Assembly: GCA_041394185.1 (NCBI GenBank) | Contig: JAWKIQ010000003.1 | Span: 124,001-188,000 of the forward strand | Length of the DNA stretch: 64,000 nt | Source of the DNA: Acidimicrobiales bacterium | Lineage (GTDB): Bacteria; Actinomycetota; Acidimicrobiia; Acidimicrobiales; Poriferisodalaceae | Reading direction: 5' to 3' | In this document: positions 17,301 through 26,988 of the stretch, piece after piece | How positions within the stretch are numbered: position 1 is the first letter of the stretch | How the letters are laid out: every line of letters starts with the position of its first letter | Made by a program: the position numbers and the translations under genes | Notes under the pieces: model-generated | The model's input: the letters and a program-made list of their open reading frames with translations, nothing else | What the model was told of the DNA's origin: nothing | Database searches by the model: none

Positions 17301-18743
17301 GTCGCCCACCGTCAGGCGCGGGGCCACCGTGGCCGCGTCGGCAAGCTCGACCAACATGCGCTCGCCCAGCACCGGGAAACTGACATCGAGTGGCAGGTTC
17401 GAGCGACCGAACTGGAACGCGACATAGATGAACGGCAGCCCGCCCCGGCTGCCCCGCACCAGCAGGGGCGCACCTTCGGCACCCACCAGAGTCTCGGCCG
17501 CAGGTGCCTCCACCCTGGCCGCCTCCGAGATGCGCAACCCGGTCAGGTCCAGGCCCGCCAGCAGAGGATCGGTCGAGCGCACCAGGGTGGGAATGGGGTT
17601 CTCGACGGTGCCTGTAACGGTGACGCCCGGAACCCCCGAAGGCGAACCGATCGACAGGAATGGTCTGGCGATGTCGTCGGGAACCTCGACACCCACGAAG
17701 ACCGTGACGTCGGGCGTTTCGACCGCTGGATCGACGATGGCTATGCCGGGCAGCGAGTCGAGCAAGGCCGTGGTGAAAGCATCGAGTTCTCCCGACACAG
17801 ACACCTTTACGTCGTCGCGCTGAGATGCGGCGGCATACGCGGTGTCGTCGACCGACAGCAGGTCTTCGCCGCCCAACCTCGCGATGACCTGTTCGCCTGG
17901 CGGCAGGTCCACCGTGACCACGGTCGGCTCGTCGGCAGACACATCGATGGTCTCGACCGCCCTGGTGACGGAGTCGACGTCGAACCTGAGGCTAAGACCA
18001 GCGGAATCGGAACCTCCGGCTGCTTCGACCACAGCCGTGGCCCGCAGGCCCTCAGCGGTTTCGAATACGTCCAATGACGTGATCGCGCGGTTGATGTCGG
18101 AGTCTCCGACCTGGCGATGGGTCACTCCAGGGGGTAGGGCGGCCAACTCGACGGGGCTGTGTCCGCCGTCGGAGATCAGCACTATTCCTATGGTTTCGGC
18201 CGGCGTCTCGAGGCCATCTGCCAGCGCCATCGCCGATGCCAGGTCGGCGCTGCCGTCGCCCAGTCTGATCGAGCGCACGGCCGCCTCGTAAGTGGAGCGA
18301 TCCTGCGTGGCCGACGCCAGCACCCTGGACCCGGTCGAGGCCACAATCACGCTCATGCGACCAGCCTCGGGACGCTCGTCCCACAGCGACAGCGCAACCT
18401 CCTTAGCGTCGGCGAGCCGATCGGGAGAACCGTCGGTGGCCCCCATCGAGGCCGATGCGTCGATGATGACCACGGTGTGGTTGGCCAGCGCGGCCTCGCG
18501 TTCGATGGATGGCGAGGCGAACGCCAGGGCAAGCAACCCGACCACCAACAGCTGCAACACCAGCGGCAGGGTCACCGGCAGTCGCTGCCAGGGACGTGCA
18601 CCAGTGGACCCGGCCGTCTCGGCATCCCAGAGGAGGTGCGACGACACGACCGCCTCGACCCGGCGCGGCTTCAACATGTGCATGGCGACGACCGGAAGTG
18701 CCGCCAGCAAGAACCAGAACCCGGCGGGGTTGGCGAATCTCAC
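14310..18743 (-). CDS. Large membrane protein with three VWA domains (BatA-like fusion)
   Basis: Last gene of the MoxR/ABC operon; 1477 residues from the GTG at 18743, which overlaps the DUF58 stop. Order: BatA-type N-terminus with two membrane spans (1-80); VWA 1 with metal site DASAS (95-99); beta-rich linker; two spans near 568-585 and 602-620; VWA 2 with DRSDS (634-638); Ig-like region; a class-I glutamine-amidotransferase-like fold (about 855-960, IGGPQSFGMGQY); VWA 3 with DTSES (975-979); a beta-rich region; and one span near 1400 with a charged tail. Probably an envelope-anchored assembly scaffold. It looks like a fusion of two proteins normally encoded separately in such operons. Confidence 0.85.
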   Translation of the reverse strand: MRFANPAGFWFLLAALPVVAMHMLKPRRVEAVVSSHLLWDAETAGSTGARPWQRLPVTLPLVLQLLVVGLLALAFASPSIEREAALANHTVVIIDASASMGATDGSPDRLADAKEVALSLWDERPEAGRMSVIVASTGSRVLASATQDRSTYEAAVRSIRLGDGSADLASAMALADGLETPAETIGIVLISDGGHSPVELAALPPGVTHRQVGDSDINRAITSLDVFETAEGLRATAVVEAAGGSDSAGLSLRFDVDSVTRAVETIDVSADEPTVVTVDLPPGEQVIARLGGEDLLSVDDTAYAAASQRDDVKVSVSGELDAFTTALLDSLPGIAIVDPAVETPDVTVFVGVEVPDDIARPFLSIGSPSGVPGVTVTGTVENPIPTLVRSTDPLLAGLDLTGLRISEAARVEAPAAETLVGAEGAPLLVRGSRGGLPFIYVAFQFGRSNLPLDVSFPVLGERMLVELADAATVAPRLTVGDPLDTPAGRSATITDPSGATREVPLGSGAVTVDRPGFWTVVPDGGASRLVAVSLPDAESQITSLPVAPTGPRELRTGEDPPSRSTSLRWIAIAAAMALALAEWFFSRTRVGVGAGQWRLANGLRVAAAVAAVLATIGVSVTRDGNSVATVFLLDRSDSVGEQGRLAGVDLVADALGNAPDGAEVGVVAVGDGARVERLLGSADGADRLQTVVVDGDNTDLAAGLRLAGAVLNDDTKRRIVVVSDGRPTVGDALSEADRLAERGVQIDYVPLDLTVGADAAVVSLAGPDSVSEGEAVALVATIESTVQQPALVSLLRDGVAIESVDILLEPGRTSVTLRDPQPDSGLASYDVTVDVALDERPQNDARTAVRVEGTAGVLVVEGATGAADTLVNALVAGGIDVDEVSVLDTPSLDRLAGYSSIVLVDVDAEDLSELQMTSIVSATRDLGVGLVTIGGPQSFGMGQYRDSLLESVLPVISDVLDPRRRRTVAQVLAIDTSESMGECHCAEGFTDTSRLPGGVTKTDIARAGAVRAIDALHADDEVGVLGIDTEARWLIDLQRVPSADVVNAGLSTVTPAGQTDLSDSLTTAAEALRQSNAGLKHIILFSDGFTQPGALANLADDAADLLEEGITVSVVATGEGAARELEPIAVAGGGRFYPGRDLTRIPEILVQESVIASRSFINEGDFLPTITGLSPVTQGLTATPSLFGFVATTAQPSATTLLTIGDEEDPLLATWQAGLGRSTAFTSDAGMRWGQAWADWDGYVDFWSTLVRDTFPQFSAGNVRTVVDGDELRIVADPADTDTARIDAVVTDPAGFTRTVQLARTATGTFEGSVRLERPGAHAVSASVVTAEGASGLGSDVASLSYSAEYRTTGVDIAVLEQLSEATGGRGGIDAAQAFDGAGLEPGRSVMRLTTLLLALAALAWLVAIALSRLWLRRRVVVGGETSQPRSEQARTRQSAAVDEVPEAPQKQPEPSTEAESASTVNALLKSKRDRST

Positions 18744-19580
18744 CGGAGGGCCTCCGCTCGCCTGAGGTTCTCGAGCAGCACGTCGCGTATCGGTTCGCGG
18801 GTGTCGACCTCTACCAGCACGGCGCCACGGCTGCGCACGAGGGAACCGACATCGTCGCGCCATGCGGCGAGTCGCCCGCCATAGTGCTCGAGCGCGGCGG
18901 GCGTCATCGATACCGGAACGCGGTCGCCCGACTCGATGTCGACTAGGTCGACGTCGCCCATGGCAGACGGGTCGAGCTCGCCGGGACCCAGGACGTGAAC
19001 AACCACCACGTCAGCGCCGAGGGCAGGCAGCCGTCTGACCGCGGTGGCCCAGTCTTCGTCGAGCAGATCGGAGAACACCACCGTGATGCCCGGGGGCCTT
19101 GCGCTGCCCAGAACCCGGTTGGCGAACTGCGGCAGCGACACAGAACCCGACGCGGTCAAAGACGACAATGCCGAATCGAGCTGGGCATGACCGCGACGTC
19201 CGGTGAAGCGCCTCGGCGCCACACCCGGAACCTGCAGGCGCACCGTGTCGCGTCGCAACAAAGCCACGAAACCCACCGCGGAGGCAACCTCGACAGCGCG
19301 GCGCAACTTGCCGTCGAGGCCCATCGAGGCGCTGGTGTCGATGGCCAGGTCTACGGTCAGATCGTCGTCGGCCTCGTAGAGGCGCACCACCAGCTGGTCG
19401 AGCCTGGCCAGGGTCAGATAGTCGATGCGTCGGAAATCGTCGCCGGGCTGGTACTCGCGAAAGTCGGAGAAATCGAGCGACGAACCGTGGCGCTTCGACC
19501 GGTGCCCTCCGCTCAGCTGCCCGGCGAGGGGACGGCGCGAGTTCAGCTGCATGCGCTCGAGCGCAGCCAGCAGCTCTGGC

Positions 19581-19591
<11 letters not shown>
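18740..19591 (-). CDS. DUF58 domain-containing protein
   Basis: VWA-like protein of the DUF58 family, 283 residues, the usual partner of MoxR ATPases. The family signature near residue 34 includes HGSSLDFSDFREYQPGDDFRRIDY, and the MIDAS-like motif is DLAIDTSASMGLDGK. GTG start at 19591 overlaps the MoxR stop by 11 nt, and its stop overlaps the triple-VWA start by 4 nt. Biochemical role not established for the family; it is thought to act with MoxR in assembling envelope or metalloprotein complexes. Confidence 0.9.
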
Positions 19592-20609
<1,018 letters not shown>

Positions 20610-20613
20610 CGGA

Positions 20614-22197
20614 TCATCCGTTTCCTGTCGTCAGCTCGACCAACCGGTCGAAGTAGCCCTCTACAACACGGGCCTCGGACGGGCCCAGGTCGAGGCGATC
20701 GATTGCGTCGACGGCTCGTTGTTCGAACTCGTTGACCACGTCGGACACCGGAACGCGTGTGACCCCGCCCGTAGTGGTGCCGTTGACCCTGAGCGGGTCT
20801 GTTCCGGTTCCGTCGCCGGTGGCAGTCGCGTCGGCGCCCACGATGTCGCTGGCACCCGCCGCCGGCACCTCGAGCGTGGCGTCGTGGTGTGCACCCGGCT
20901 CGTCGCGCCCACCCGTGCCATTTCCGGCGATATTGCCCTGGCCACCCTGGCCGGTTCCGCCGCTGCCTCCGCCGGTGACCTGCCCAGACGGCGAACCAGC
21001 GCCCTGACCTTGGCCCGACCCCGAACCCGAACCTTCGCCCTGCCCGGAGCCCTCACCCTGACCTGAGCCCTGGCCCGAGCCCTCACCCTGCCCCGAACCC
21101 TGCCCCGATTGCTGGGCTTCGCGCTGCGCAGCCAGCTCGGCGGCCAGTCGATCGAGGCTCTGGGCCGCCGACTCGACCGAGCGTCCCTGAGCGGCCTCGC
21201 CGGCAGCGCTGTCGGCGGAGGCCGAGGCCGATTCGAGCGCCTCGGATGCCGCAGCCAGATCGCCGGCTGCGAGCGCCTCGGCCGCTGCGCCCAGGTTGTC
21301 GCCCGTAGCCGGGTCGCCGACCTGCTCGATGCGGGCCAACTGCTCGAGTCGCTCGGCCAACTCGGCCTGCTGTTCTGGCGTGAGTCCTTCGAGACCGGCG
21401 GCTGCTGCCGCGAGTTGTTCGGCGGCCGTGCTGCCTGCAGCGATGGGTGTCAGCGCCAGGGTGGCGGCGAGACCATCTGAGGCAGCCCGTTGGGCCAGGG
21501 TCTGCGAATCGAGCGAAGACGCCAACTGGCGCTCGGCCTCGTCGAGGCTCGCCAGGGCCGCCTCGAAATCATCGGAGCGGCGCAACTCGTCGGCCAGCGC
21601 GGCCAGGGCGTCGGCCTGTTCTGCCAACTCGGGGTTGGTCGCGAGACGATCTGCGAGCTCGTCGACCTGGTCGGCGGTCTCCGATATCGCCTCGCGCTCG
21701 GCCGCTGCACGGTCCCTGACTGCATCTTGGGGATTGGCAACCAACACCAGCGCCGCGGTCGCGACTATGAGGGCGGCGGCGCCGGCCCATGGACGCCAGT
21801 CGATGCGGACGGGAAGCGCCGTTCCCAGGTCGGCGGGCACCGACGCCCTGGCGCGTTCTAGCACCCTTGCGCCGAACGGGTCGGATTCCGACACCTCGAA
21901 CGCAGTAGCCAATGCGTCGCGCGAACCCGATCCGTTGTCGATGGCCCTGGCGACCACCAAAGGCTCTATTCGCATTGCCACAGCCCCCACGGCAACGACC
22001 AGCAGCATGGCCAGTGGTGCTGCCAGGGCGGCAGGTTCTGGCCAGGTCCACGGTCGAAGCCGGGCCAGCACGGCCAGCGCCAACCCGACGCCTGCGGCTG
22101 CGGGCAATACCCGCTGCGCCGTGGCAACGGCCCACAGCACGCGCATGCGCCTTCGGCCAGCGTTGATGACAGCTTCGAGCGACGAGGGCAGCTTCAT
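20614..22197 (-). CDS. Membrane-anchored coiled-coil protein of the MoxR operon
   Basis: 527 residues from the ATG overlapping the permease stop. Hydrophobic segments at about 22-42, 56-75 and 130-150 anchor it. An Ala/Glu-rich coiled coil (about 155-345) follows, then a low-complexity Gly/Ser/Gln tract (about 350-410) and a C-terminal block ending EARVVEGYFDRL. A DUF4175-like N-terminus plus such a C-terminal block is known from MoxR-associated operons of other bacteria. No enzymatic motif seen. Probably bridges membrane and MoxR complex; that role is inferred from context. Confidence 0.7.
   Translation of the reverse strand: MKLPSSLEAVINAGRRRMRVLWAVATAQRVLPAAAGVGLALAVLARLRPWTWPEPAALAAPLAMLLVVAVGAVAMRIEPLVVARAIDNGSGSRDALATAFEVSESDPFGARVLERARASVPADLGTALPVRIDWRPWAGAAALIVATAALVLVANPQDAVRDRAAAEREAISETADQVDELADRLATNPELAEQADALAALADELRRSDDFEAALASLDEAERQLASSLDSQTLAQRAASDGLAATLALTPIAAGSTAAEQLAAAAAGLEGLTPEQQAELAERLEQLARIEQVGDPATGDNLGAAAEALAAGDLAAASEALESASASADSAAGEAAQGRSVESAAQSLDRLAAELAAQREAQQSGQGSGQGEGSGQGSGQGEGSGQGEGSGSGSGQGQGAGSPSGQVTGGGSGGTGQGGQGNIAGNGTGGRDEPGAHHDATLEVPAAGASDIVGADATATGDGTGTDPLRVNGTTTGGVTRVPVSDVVNEFEQRAVDAIDRLDLGPSEARVVEGYFDRLVELTTGNG
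21001..21112. repeat. Short GC-rich repeats encoding a Gly-Ser-Gln tract
   Basis: Imperfect repeats in phase with codons, including two copies of GAGCCCTCACCCTG (near 21047 and 21078), encode GSGQGEGSGQG-type sequence in the coiled-coil protein. This is an in-frame low-complexity linker; copy number could vary by slippage. Confidence 0.75.
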
Positions 22198-23117
22198 CGT
22201 TCGACCTTTGCCGGTGTTCGCACCCGCGACGTTGCGGTTGCTACCGACGCATAGGTGATGAGCACGCACGCCACGACGTACCATCGCCAAACCCTGGTCG
22301 ATTCGGTTTGGCGTGCGCCAAACCCAACGTCGATCTGTTCGACCTCGTCGAGCATCGTGCGCAAGGCGCCCAGCGGCGTGTTGGTGTCGAGCGTGAACCC
22401 ACCGTCTACGCGTTCGAAGACATCGGCCGTGGCCACCACCGGGTTGATCATCAACAACTCCTTGGGCGGATTGGGCTCGTCGAACCCGCGCGAGTTGTCG
22501 ATGACGGCTGCCGCTCCATAGAACACGAAGCTGCCGACGATCATGAACAGGACGGCGCCGTAGACCATGACCGTGGCGGCCTGGACGCGCCGCGACACCG
22601 CCGAACACGCAACCCCCAGGGCCCCAACCGTCAGCGCCGTCAACTCGACCATGGCTATGCCCTTGAAGATGTCGGTGACCGTGACGCCGCCGATCAGATA
22701 TGTCAGGGCGAGCAGCGGTGCCGATAGAACCACGAGCAGCACGGTGAACACCACCGCCGCCGCGATCTTGCTCAACACGATGTTCAGGGGCGACATCAGG
22801 CTGACCTGCAACGGCAGCAAGGTCTGGCGTTCGCGTTCGCCGGCGATGGCACCCGACGTGGTGGCCGGCACCAAGAACAGCACTATCAGCAGCATGCCGG
22901 TCAGAACCCACTCGAAGATCTCGCGACCTACCCGTGCGGCCGACAACACGTTGAGCCCCGAATCGAAGTCGGAGTTGCCTTGGTATGCCAGGCCGAATAC
23001 GCCGATGAGCAGGACAAGCCACACCGTGATGGCGACGGCGCCACGACGACCCAACATCCGCTGACGCATCTCGCGCGCCAACACCGGGCTCTGCAATCGA
23101 CTGGTGATGGAGGTCAT
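22194..23117 (-). CDS. ABC-2 type transporter permease
   Basis: 307 residues with about six membrane spans; it begins SPVLAREMRQRMLGRRG, typical of GldF/NatB-like ABC-2 permeases. The first loop carries TSGAIAGERERQTLLPLQVSLMSP, the conserved IAGERE-G-LLSPLS motif of this family. The ATG overlaps the ATPase stop by 4 nt, so the two form one transporter. Substrate unknown. The reading frame runs on upstream in the ATPase gene, but that extension is a shadow. Confidence 0.88.
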   Translation of the reverse strand: MTSITSRLQSPVLAREMRQRMLGRRGAVAITVWLVLLIGVFGLAYQGNSDFDSGLNVLSAARVGREIFEWVLTGMLLIVLFLVPATTSGAIAGERERQTLLPLQVSLMSPLNIVLSKIAAAVVFTVLLVVLSAPLLALTYLIGGVTVTDIFKGIAMVELTALTVGALGVACSAVSRRVQAATVMVYGAVLFMIVGSFVFYGAAAVIDNSRGFDEPNPPKELLMINPVVATADVFERVDGGFTLDTNTPLGALRTMLDEVEQIDVGFGARQTESTRVWRWYVVACVLITYASVATATSRVRTPAKVER

Positions 23118-24067
23118 TGCACGATCCCCTCGGTGACCGACATGAACACGTCCTCGAGCCCAGAGCCGGTTTCGATGAACTCGAGCACCTCGTGGCCCTC
23201 GTTGACCAGCTGACGCAACAGGGCCACCTGAGCGGCCTCGTCGGCAACCGAATGCTTCAAGACCGAGCCATCGGCCAGACGCACCTCGATCTGGCGCAGC
23301 CCGCCCAACCGCGACAGGATCTCGCGAGGCGAACCCGCGGCCAGCAACCTGCCCGCCTCGACGATGCCGACGTGTGTGCAGATCTCCTGCAGCTCGCTGA
23401 GGATATGGCTGCTGACGACGACGGTCTTGCCCATCTCCTTCAACTGCACGATCAGTGCCCGAAGCTCGACCCTGGCCCTGGGGTCCAGGCCCGAGGCCGG
23501 TTCGTCCAGAATCAGCAGTTGGGGATCGTGCACCAGCGCTCGGGCCAGGCTCAGCCTCTGCTTCATGCCTCGGCTCAACGAGTTGACCTCTGCGGTGCGC
23601 TTGACCGACAGCTCGACCAGCTCGAGCAGCCCGTCGATCAGCTCGGAGTGCTCGTGGCGGGGTATGCGGTAGGCGCCCGCATAGAAGCCCAGATAATCCT
23701 CGACCGACATGGCGTCGTATACGCCCAATCCGTCGGGCATGTAGCCGATCTTCGAGCGCACCGCGGCCGGTTCGGCAACCGGATCGTGGCCCAGCACGCG
23801 AACGAACCCGGTCGAGGGCAACAACAACGAGGCCATCATCGACATGAGGGTCGATTTGCCCGCGCCGTTTGGGCCGATCAGGCCAAAGACGGCACCGTGT
23901 GCGATGTCGAGATCGATGCGGTCTACGGCCGCCAGCGAGCCGTAGAACTTGGTGAGGCCTCGTACCGTCACCGCGGCCTCGGGGCCTGGATGTTGGTCGG
24001 GCCGTGCGATGTCGTCGAACTGCGACGCCGCCGAGCTGACGAGAGGGATCGAGGTGGTGTCGGTCAT
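23114..24067 (-). CDS. ABC transporter ATP-binding protein
   Basis: 317 residues. Walker A GPNGAGKST, Q-loop region SKIGYMPDGLGVYD, signature SLSRGMKQRLSLARAL, Walker B LLILDEPASGLDP and the H-loop SSHIL are complete. An N-terminal extension of about 30 residues precedes the core, and about 80 residues follow it. The sequence belongs to the CcmA/GldA-type exporters that pair with ABC-2 permeases. Overlaps both neighbours by 4 nt. Confidence 0.94.
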   Translation of the reverse strand: MTDTTSIPLVSSAASQFDDIARPDQHPGPEAAVTVRGLTKFYGSLAAVDRIDLDIAHGAVFGLIGPNGAGKSTLMSMMASLLLPSTGFVRVLGHDPVAEPAAVRSKIGYMPDGLGVYDAMSVEDYLGFYAGAYRIPRHEHSELIDGLLELVELSVKRTAEVNSLSRGMKQRLSLARALVHDPQLLILDEPASGLDPRARVELRALIVQLKEMGKTVVVSSHILSELQEICTHVGIVEAGRLLAAGSPREILSRLGGLRQIEVRLADGSVLKHSVADEAAQVALLRQLVNEGHEVLEFIETGSGLEDVFMSVTEGIVQ

Positions 24068-26619
24068 CCGTCGGCCTCGCCCTGTTCGTCGCCGCCAGTG
24101 GTGGATGTGGCAGCGGTGGTGGTTGTGGTGGTCGCGGCGGGTTCGGCCGATGGCGTGTAGTCGAGCACCAGCTCATAGCCACCCGAGCCGTTGCCTCCCA
24201 GCGCCCGCGCCTCGATGACGTATTCGCCAGCCCGAGTGATGGTCAGGTCGGCCCCGCTGTTGCAGCAGATACCGCCGAAGTCGTCGTTCTCGACCAGCAG
24301 ATCGCCGTCTGGCCCTTGAACCCACAGCAGCGAGTCGTGGTCGGCCCTCAGCCGGATTCCCAGCTCGTCACCCTCGTTCAGCTGCACGCGGTACTCGTCG
24401 TACTCGGGTCCGAACAGGTCGCCTTCGAAGCTCTGCTCACCCTCTTCGAGCTGCACCTCGAACGACTCGGACAGCTCGGCGAAGCCACCCATTCCGGGGT
24501 CGATCAAGCCGCCGCCGTCCCAGCGGCTCAGCACGTCGCCGACCTCGCGGGTCTCGGGTACCTCGGCCTCGCCCACCATCGCCGTGACACCAGGCCTCAC
24601 CGGCCAGCTCTCGACCACCGTCGACCTCGCGTAGACGACCCCGTCGATCAGCGCCTGCGGCAAGATCCCGATGGTGACATTGCCCCTTTCGGCGATGTCG
24701 ACGGGAATCCAGTCGGTGCCATCCCACATCTCGAGGCCGGCCACCGACGAGTCGAGTGCTAGCGACACACGCGACGCCTCTAGTTCGCCTGCGTCGATGC
24801 GTATGGCAAAGGTCCACCCGAAGAAGAAGGCGTCTTGGGCCTGCCGCCCCGAGGACTGGTCGGCCACGATCAACGAGGGCAAGGGCGAGCCATCTTCGAT
24901 GGGCTCGGGAAGTGCGGCGCGTGCGACCAGGGCCGTGCGCCCGCTGGATATGTCAGATGTCGGCGGCTCGAGATCTCGCGACCACCCGACTACGCCCACG
25001 TACCCGTCGGGGAAGGCGTTGAGACCTTCGATCCCGCGCCACTGAGACCAGACCCCGGCTGCTATTGGCGAGCTGCGACTGGGACGTCCGCCGAACTGAT
25101 TGACCCCCCAGGCCGCCAGCTCGTCGAGACGCTGACGCAGACGCGCCGAGTGCTCGATGGTGAACGAGCGAGACTCACCATCGGCCAACTCGCCGATCTC
25201 GACCGCCTCGGTTCCGAGAAGGGCTACCACTTCGGTCAGTTGGACACCTGAGTTGTTCGTGACCCTGGCGACCACGGTGGCTCCGTCGAGGACGATCTGG
25301 TCGATGGTGAGAGCCCCATCGAACTGCGGCGCCGGCCCGGTGAGCTGCATCGATGCGGCACCGCCGGCGGTCAGGTTCGAAGACACGGCCACGCCGGTGC
25401 GGCCGGGTTCGACGCTGACCGCTCCTTCGCTGGTAGGGCCCCAGCCCACGATCTGGCCGGAACCGGTGTAGTGCCACGCCTGCGGTGCCTCGACAGTTCG
25501 AATGTCGGACCTGGTAGAAGACACCAAGATCGTGGTGGTGGCCTTCGAGCCCGTGGGCCACACCTCCACGACAGACGCATACGAACTGCCCCGGTCGGAT
25601 CTCAGGCCGGCCCCCACCACCAGCGCCATTCCCGTGCACACGACCGCAAGCAGGGGAAGCACCCGCCACGCCAAATGGGTAGAGCCCATTCGTTTCAAGA
25701 CCAGGTATGTAATCGGACCCGCCGCCAGCACGTAGACACCAAGCAGCACCAGCAGGCTGCGCAGCGAGGGCAGGCTGAACCCGGCGTCGGATGCCAGGTC
25801 GTCGATCGACGAAACCGGCACCTCCCCCATCAACATCTGCGGATCGATCTGGCCCGCGCCACCGGCGATGGTGCGAGCCGGCAACGACAGGCCGCTTTGG
25901 GCCCACGAATCGTCGACGTAGTTGACCTCGCCCAAGCCGGCCGGTCCCTGGGCCCAGGCCTCTGGCAGCAGATCGTCGGCGGAGCCTTCGGCACCCACGA
26001 CCAGCAACTGGCCGCCGTCGGCAGTCCAGGTGATCACCGCCAGCAGAGCCGGTTGGGTCAACGAACGCAGCGCACCAGGAGAGGTGATCAGGTAAGACGT
26101 GCCGAGCAGACCCACCGTCTCGAGCCTCTCGGAACTGACCTGGTAGGTGGTGGCAGAACCGGTACCCGCCCTCATCTCGACAGCCCCGGGGGCGTCGACC
26201 CCCAACACTGCGGCGAGCACGCCGGGTGCCTCGTCGCCAAAGCGCCGAAGCTCGGCCTGGGCAACCGACTCGCCGCCCACGACCAGTTCGGCCTGCAGCT
26301 CGAGCCCACCGAACCCGGCGACAACTGCCAGGGGGAACTCGACCGGCGTTCCTGCCGCCAGCTCGACGGGCACCTGGTACACGGTCGACCCGCCAAACTC
26401 GAACGACGACGTCGACACCGACACGACACCGCGAACCGCCCTCTGAGAAGTGACACTGACCTCTACGGCGGTCAGCTGACCGGCGATCAGGGGAGAGTTG
26501 CGAGGCAGATCGAGCGAGATCGCCGCTTGGGCCTGGGCCTGCCTGGCACCGGCAGTGCCTGTGAGCAGCAAGGCACTGGCCACGACCAGCGCCGCAGCAA
26601 GACCGGCCCACCGTTTCAT
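24064..26619 (-). CDS. Secreted/membrane protein with PPC-like domain
   Basis: 851 residues; function unknown. Signal peptide 1-32 (AALVVASALLLTGTAGARQAQA). An extracytoplasmic beta-rich domain follows, then two spans near 280-340 (LLVLLGVYVLAAGPITYLVL and LPLLAVVCTGMALVVGAGL), a second beta-rich part, a C-terminal pre-peptidase (PPC-like) domain (about 730-830, YDEYRVQLNEGDELGIRLRAD) and a Thr-rich tail. Start at ATG 26619 has GAGGTCGAG upstream. Opening position in the ABC-MoxR run suggests it is the extracytoplasmic partner of the transporter. Confidence 0.75.
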   Translation of the reverse strand: MKRWAGLAAALVVASALLLTGTAGARQAQAQAAISLDLPRNSPLIAGQLTAVEVSVTSQRAVRGVVSVSTSSFEFGGSTVYQVPVELAAGTPVEFPLAVVAGFGGLELQAELVVGGESVAQAELRRFGDEAPGVLAAVLGVDAPGAVEMRAGTGSATTYQVSSERLETVGLLGTSYLITSPGALRSLTQPALLAVITWTADGGQLLVVGAEGSADDLLPEAWAQGPAGLGEVNYVDDSWAQSGLSLPARTIAGGAGQIDPQMLMGEVPVSSIDDLASDAGFSLPSLRSLLVLLGVYVLAAGPITYLVLKRMGSTHLAWRVLPLLAVVCTGMALVVGAGLRSDRGSSYASVVEVWPTGSKATTTILVSSTRSDIRTVEAPQAWHYTGSGQIVGWGPTSEGAVSVEPGRTGVAVSSNLTAGGAASMQLTGPAPQFDGALTIDQIVLDGATVVARVTNNSGVQLTEVVALLGTEAVEIGELADGESRSFTIEHSARLRQRLDELAAWGVNQFGGRPSRSSPIAAGVWSQWRGIEGLNAFPDGYVGVVGWSRDLEPPTSDISSGRTALVARAALPEPIEDGSPLPSLIVADQSSGRQAQDAFFFGWTFAIRIDAGELEASRVSLALDSSVAGLEMWDGTDWIPVDIAERGNVTIGILPQALIDGVVYARSTVVESWPVRPGVTAMVGEAEVPETREVGDVLSRWDGGGLIDPGMGGFAELSESFEVQLEEGEQSFEGDLFGPEYDEYRVQLNEGDELGIRLRADHDSLLWVQGPDGDLLVENDDFGGICCNSGADLTITRAGEYVIEARALGGNGSGGYELVLDYTPSAEPAATTTTTTAATSTTGGDEQGEADG

Positions 26620-26630
26620 CACGCTCGACC

Positions 26631-26921
26631 TCACGGGCCCAGCACCACGGTGGTGGTCGGAGCGAAGGTGACATCGGGCAGTGCCGGCTCTTCGACGAAG
26701 AATTCCTCCCCCTCGACCTCGACAAACCGCCCGTCGACCGGGAATACCTGCAGGGCCGGATTGTCGCGACCTATCGGGTCCTTCGTGAGGCCGGCCCACG
26801 CACCCCCGACGATTGCGATCAACAAGAACCCCAATACCAGCATCAGGCGATTGCGCCTGAGGCGCGCCCGGTAGGCCGCCACAGGGTCATGAGACGCAGG
26901 CGCTTCGATCTGCTCGGTCAA
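26631..26921 (-). CDS. Small single-span membrane protein, first gene of the ABC-MoxR operon
   Basis: 96 residues if started at the TTG at 26921, which follows GTGGAAAAACC; no ATG or GTG is better placed, so the start is uncertain. One membrane span (about 29-50, LMLVLGFLLIAIVGGAWAGL), a short basic cytoplasmic part before it and an acidic outer part after it (VDGRFVEVEGEEFFVEEP). No family recognised. Lies 11 bp before the secreted PPC protein and 67 bp after cinA. Confidence 0.6.
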   Translation of the reverse strand: MTEQIEAPASHDPVAAYRARLRRNRLMLVLGFLLIAIVGGAWAGLTKDPIGRDNPALQVFPVDGRFVEVEGEEFFVEEPALPDVTFAPTTTVVLGP

Positions 26922-26988
26922 GGTTTTTCCACTCTGTACGCGACGGACTCGCTCTATGACGAACGAGCACGGCCCCTGGTTCCAGTCT

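Noticed and set aside
20990..21115. Possible CRISPR-like or tandem non-coding repeat
   Set aside because: The repeats are short, imperfect and codon-phased inside a gene, without uniform spacers.
22198..23247. N-terminal extension of the coiled-coil protein across the permease gene
   Set aside because: Open frame only; ATG 22197 overlaps the permease stop and gives a sensible membrane N-terminus.
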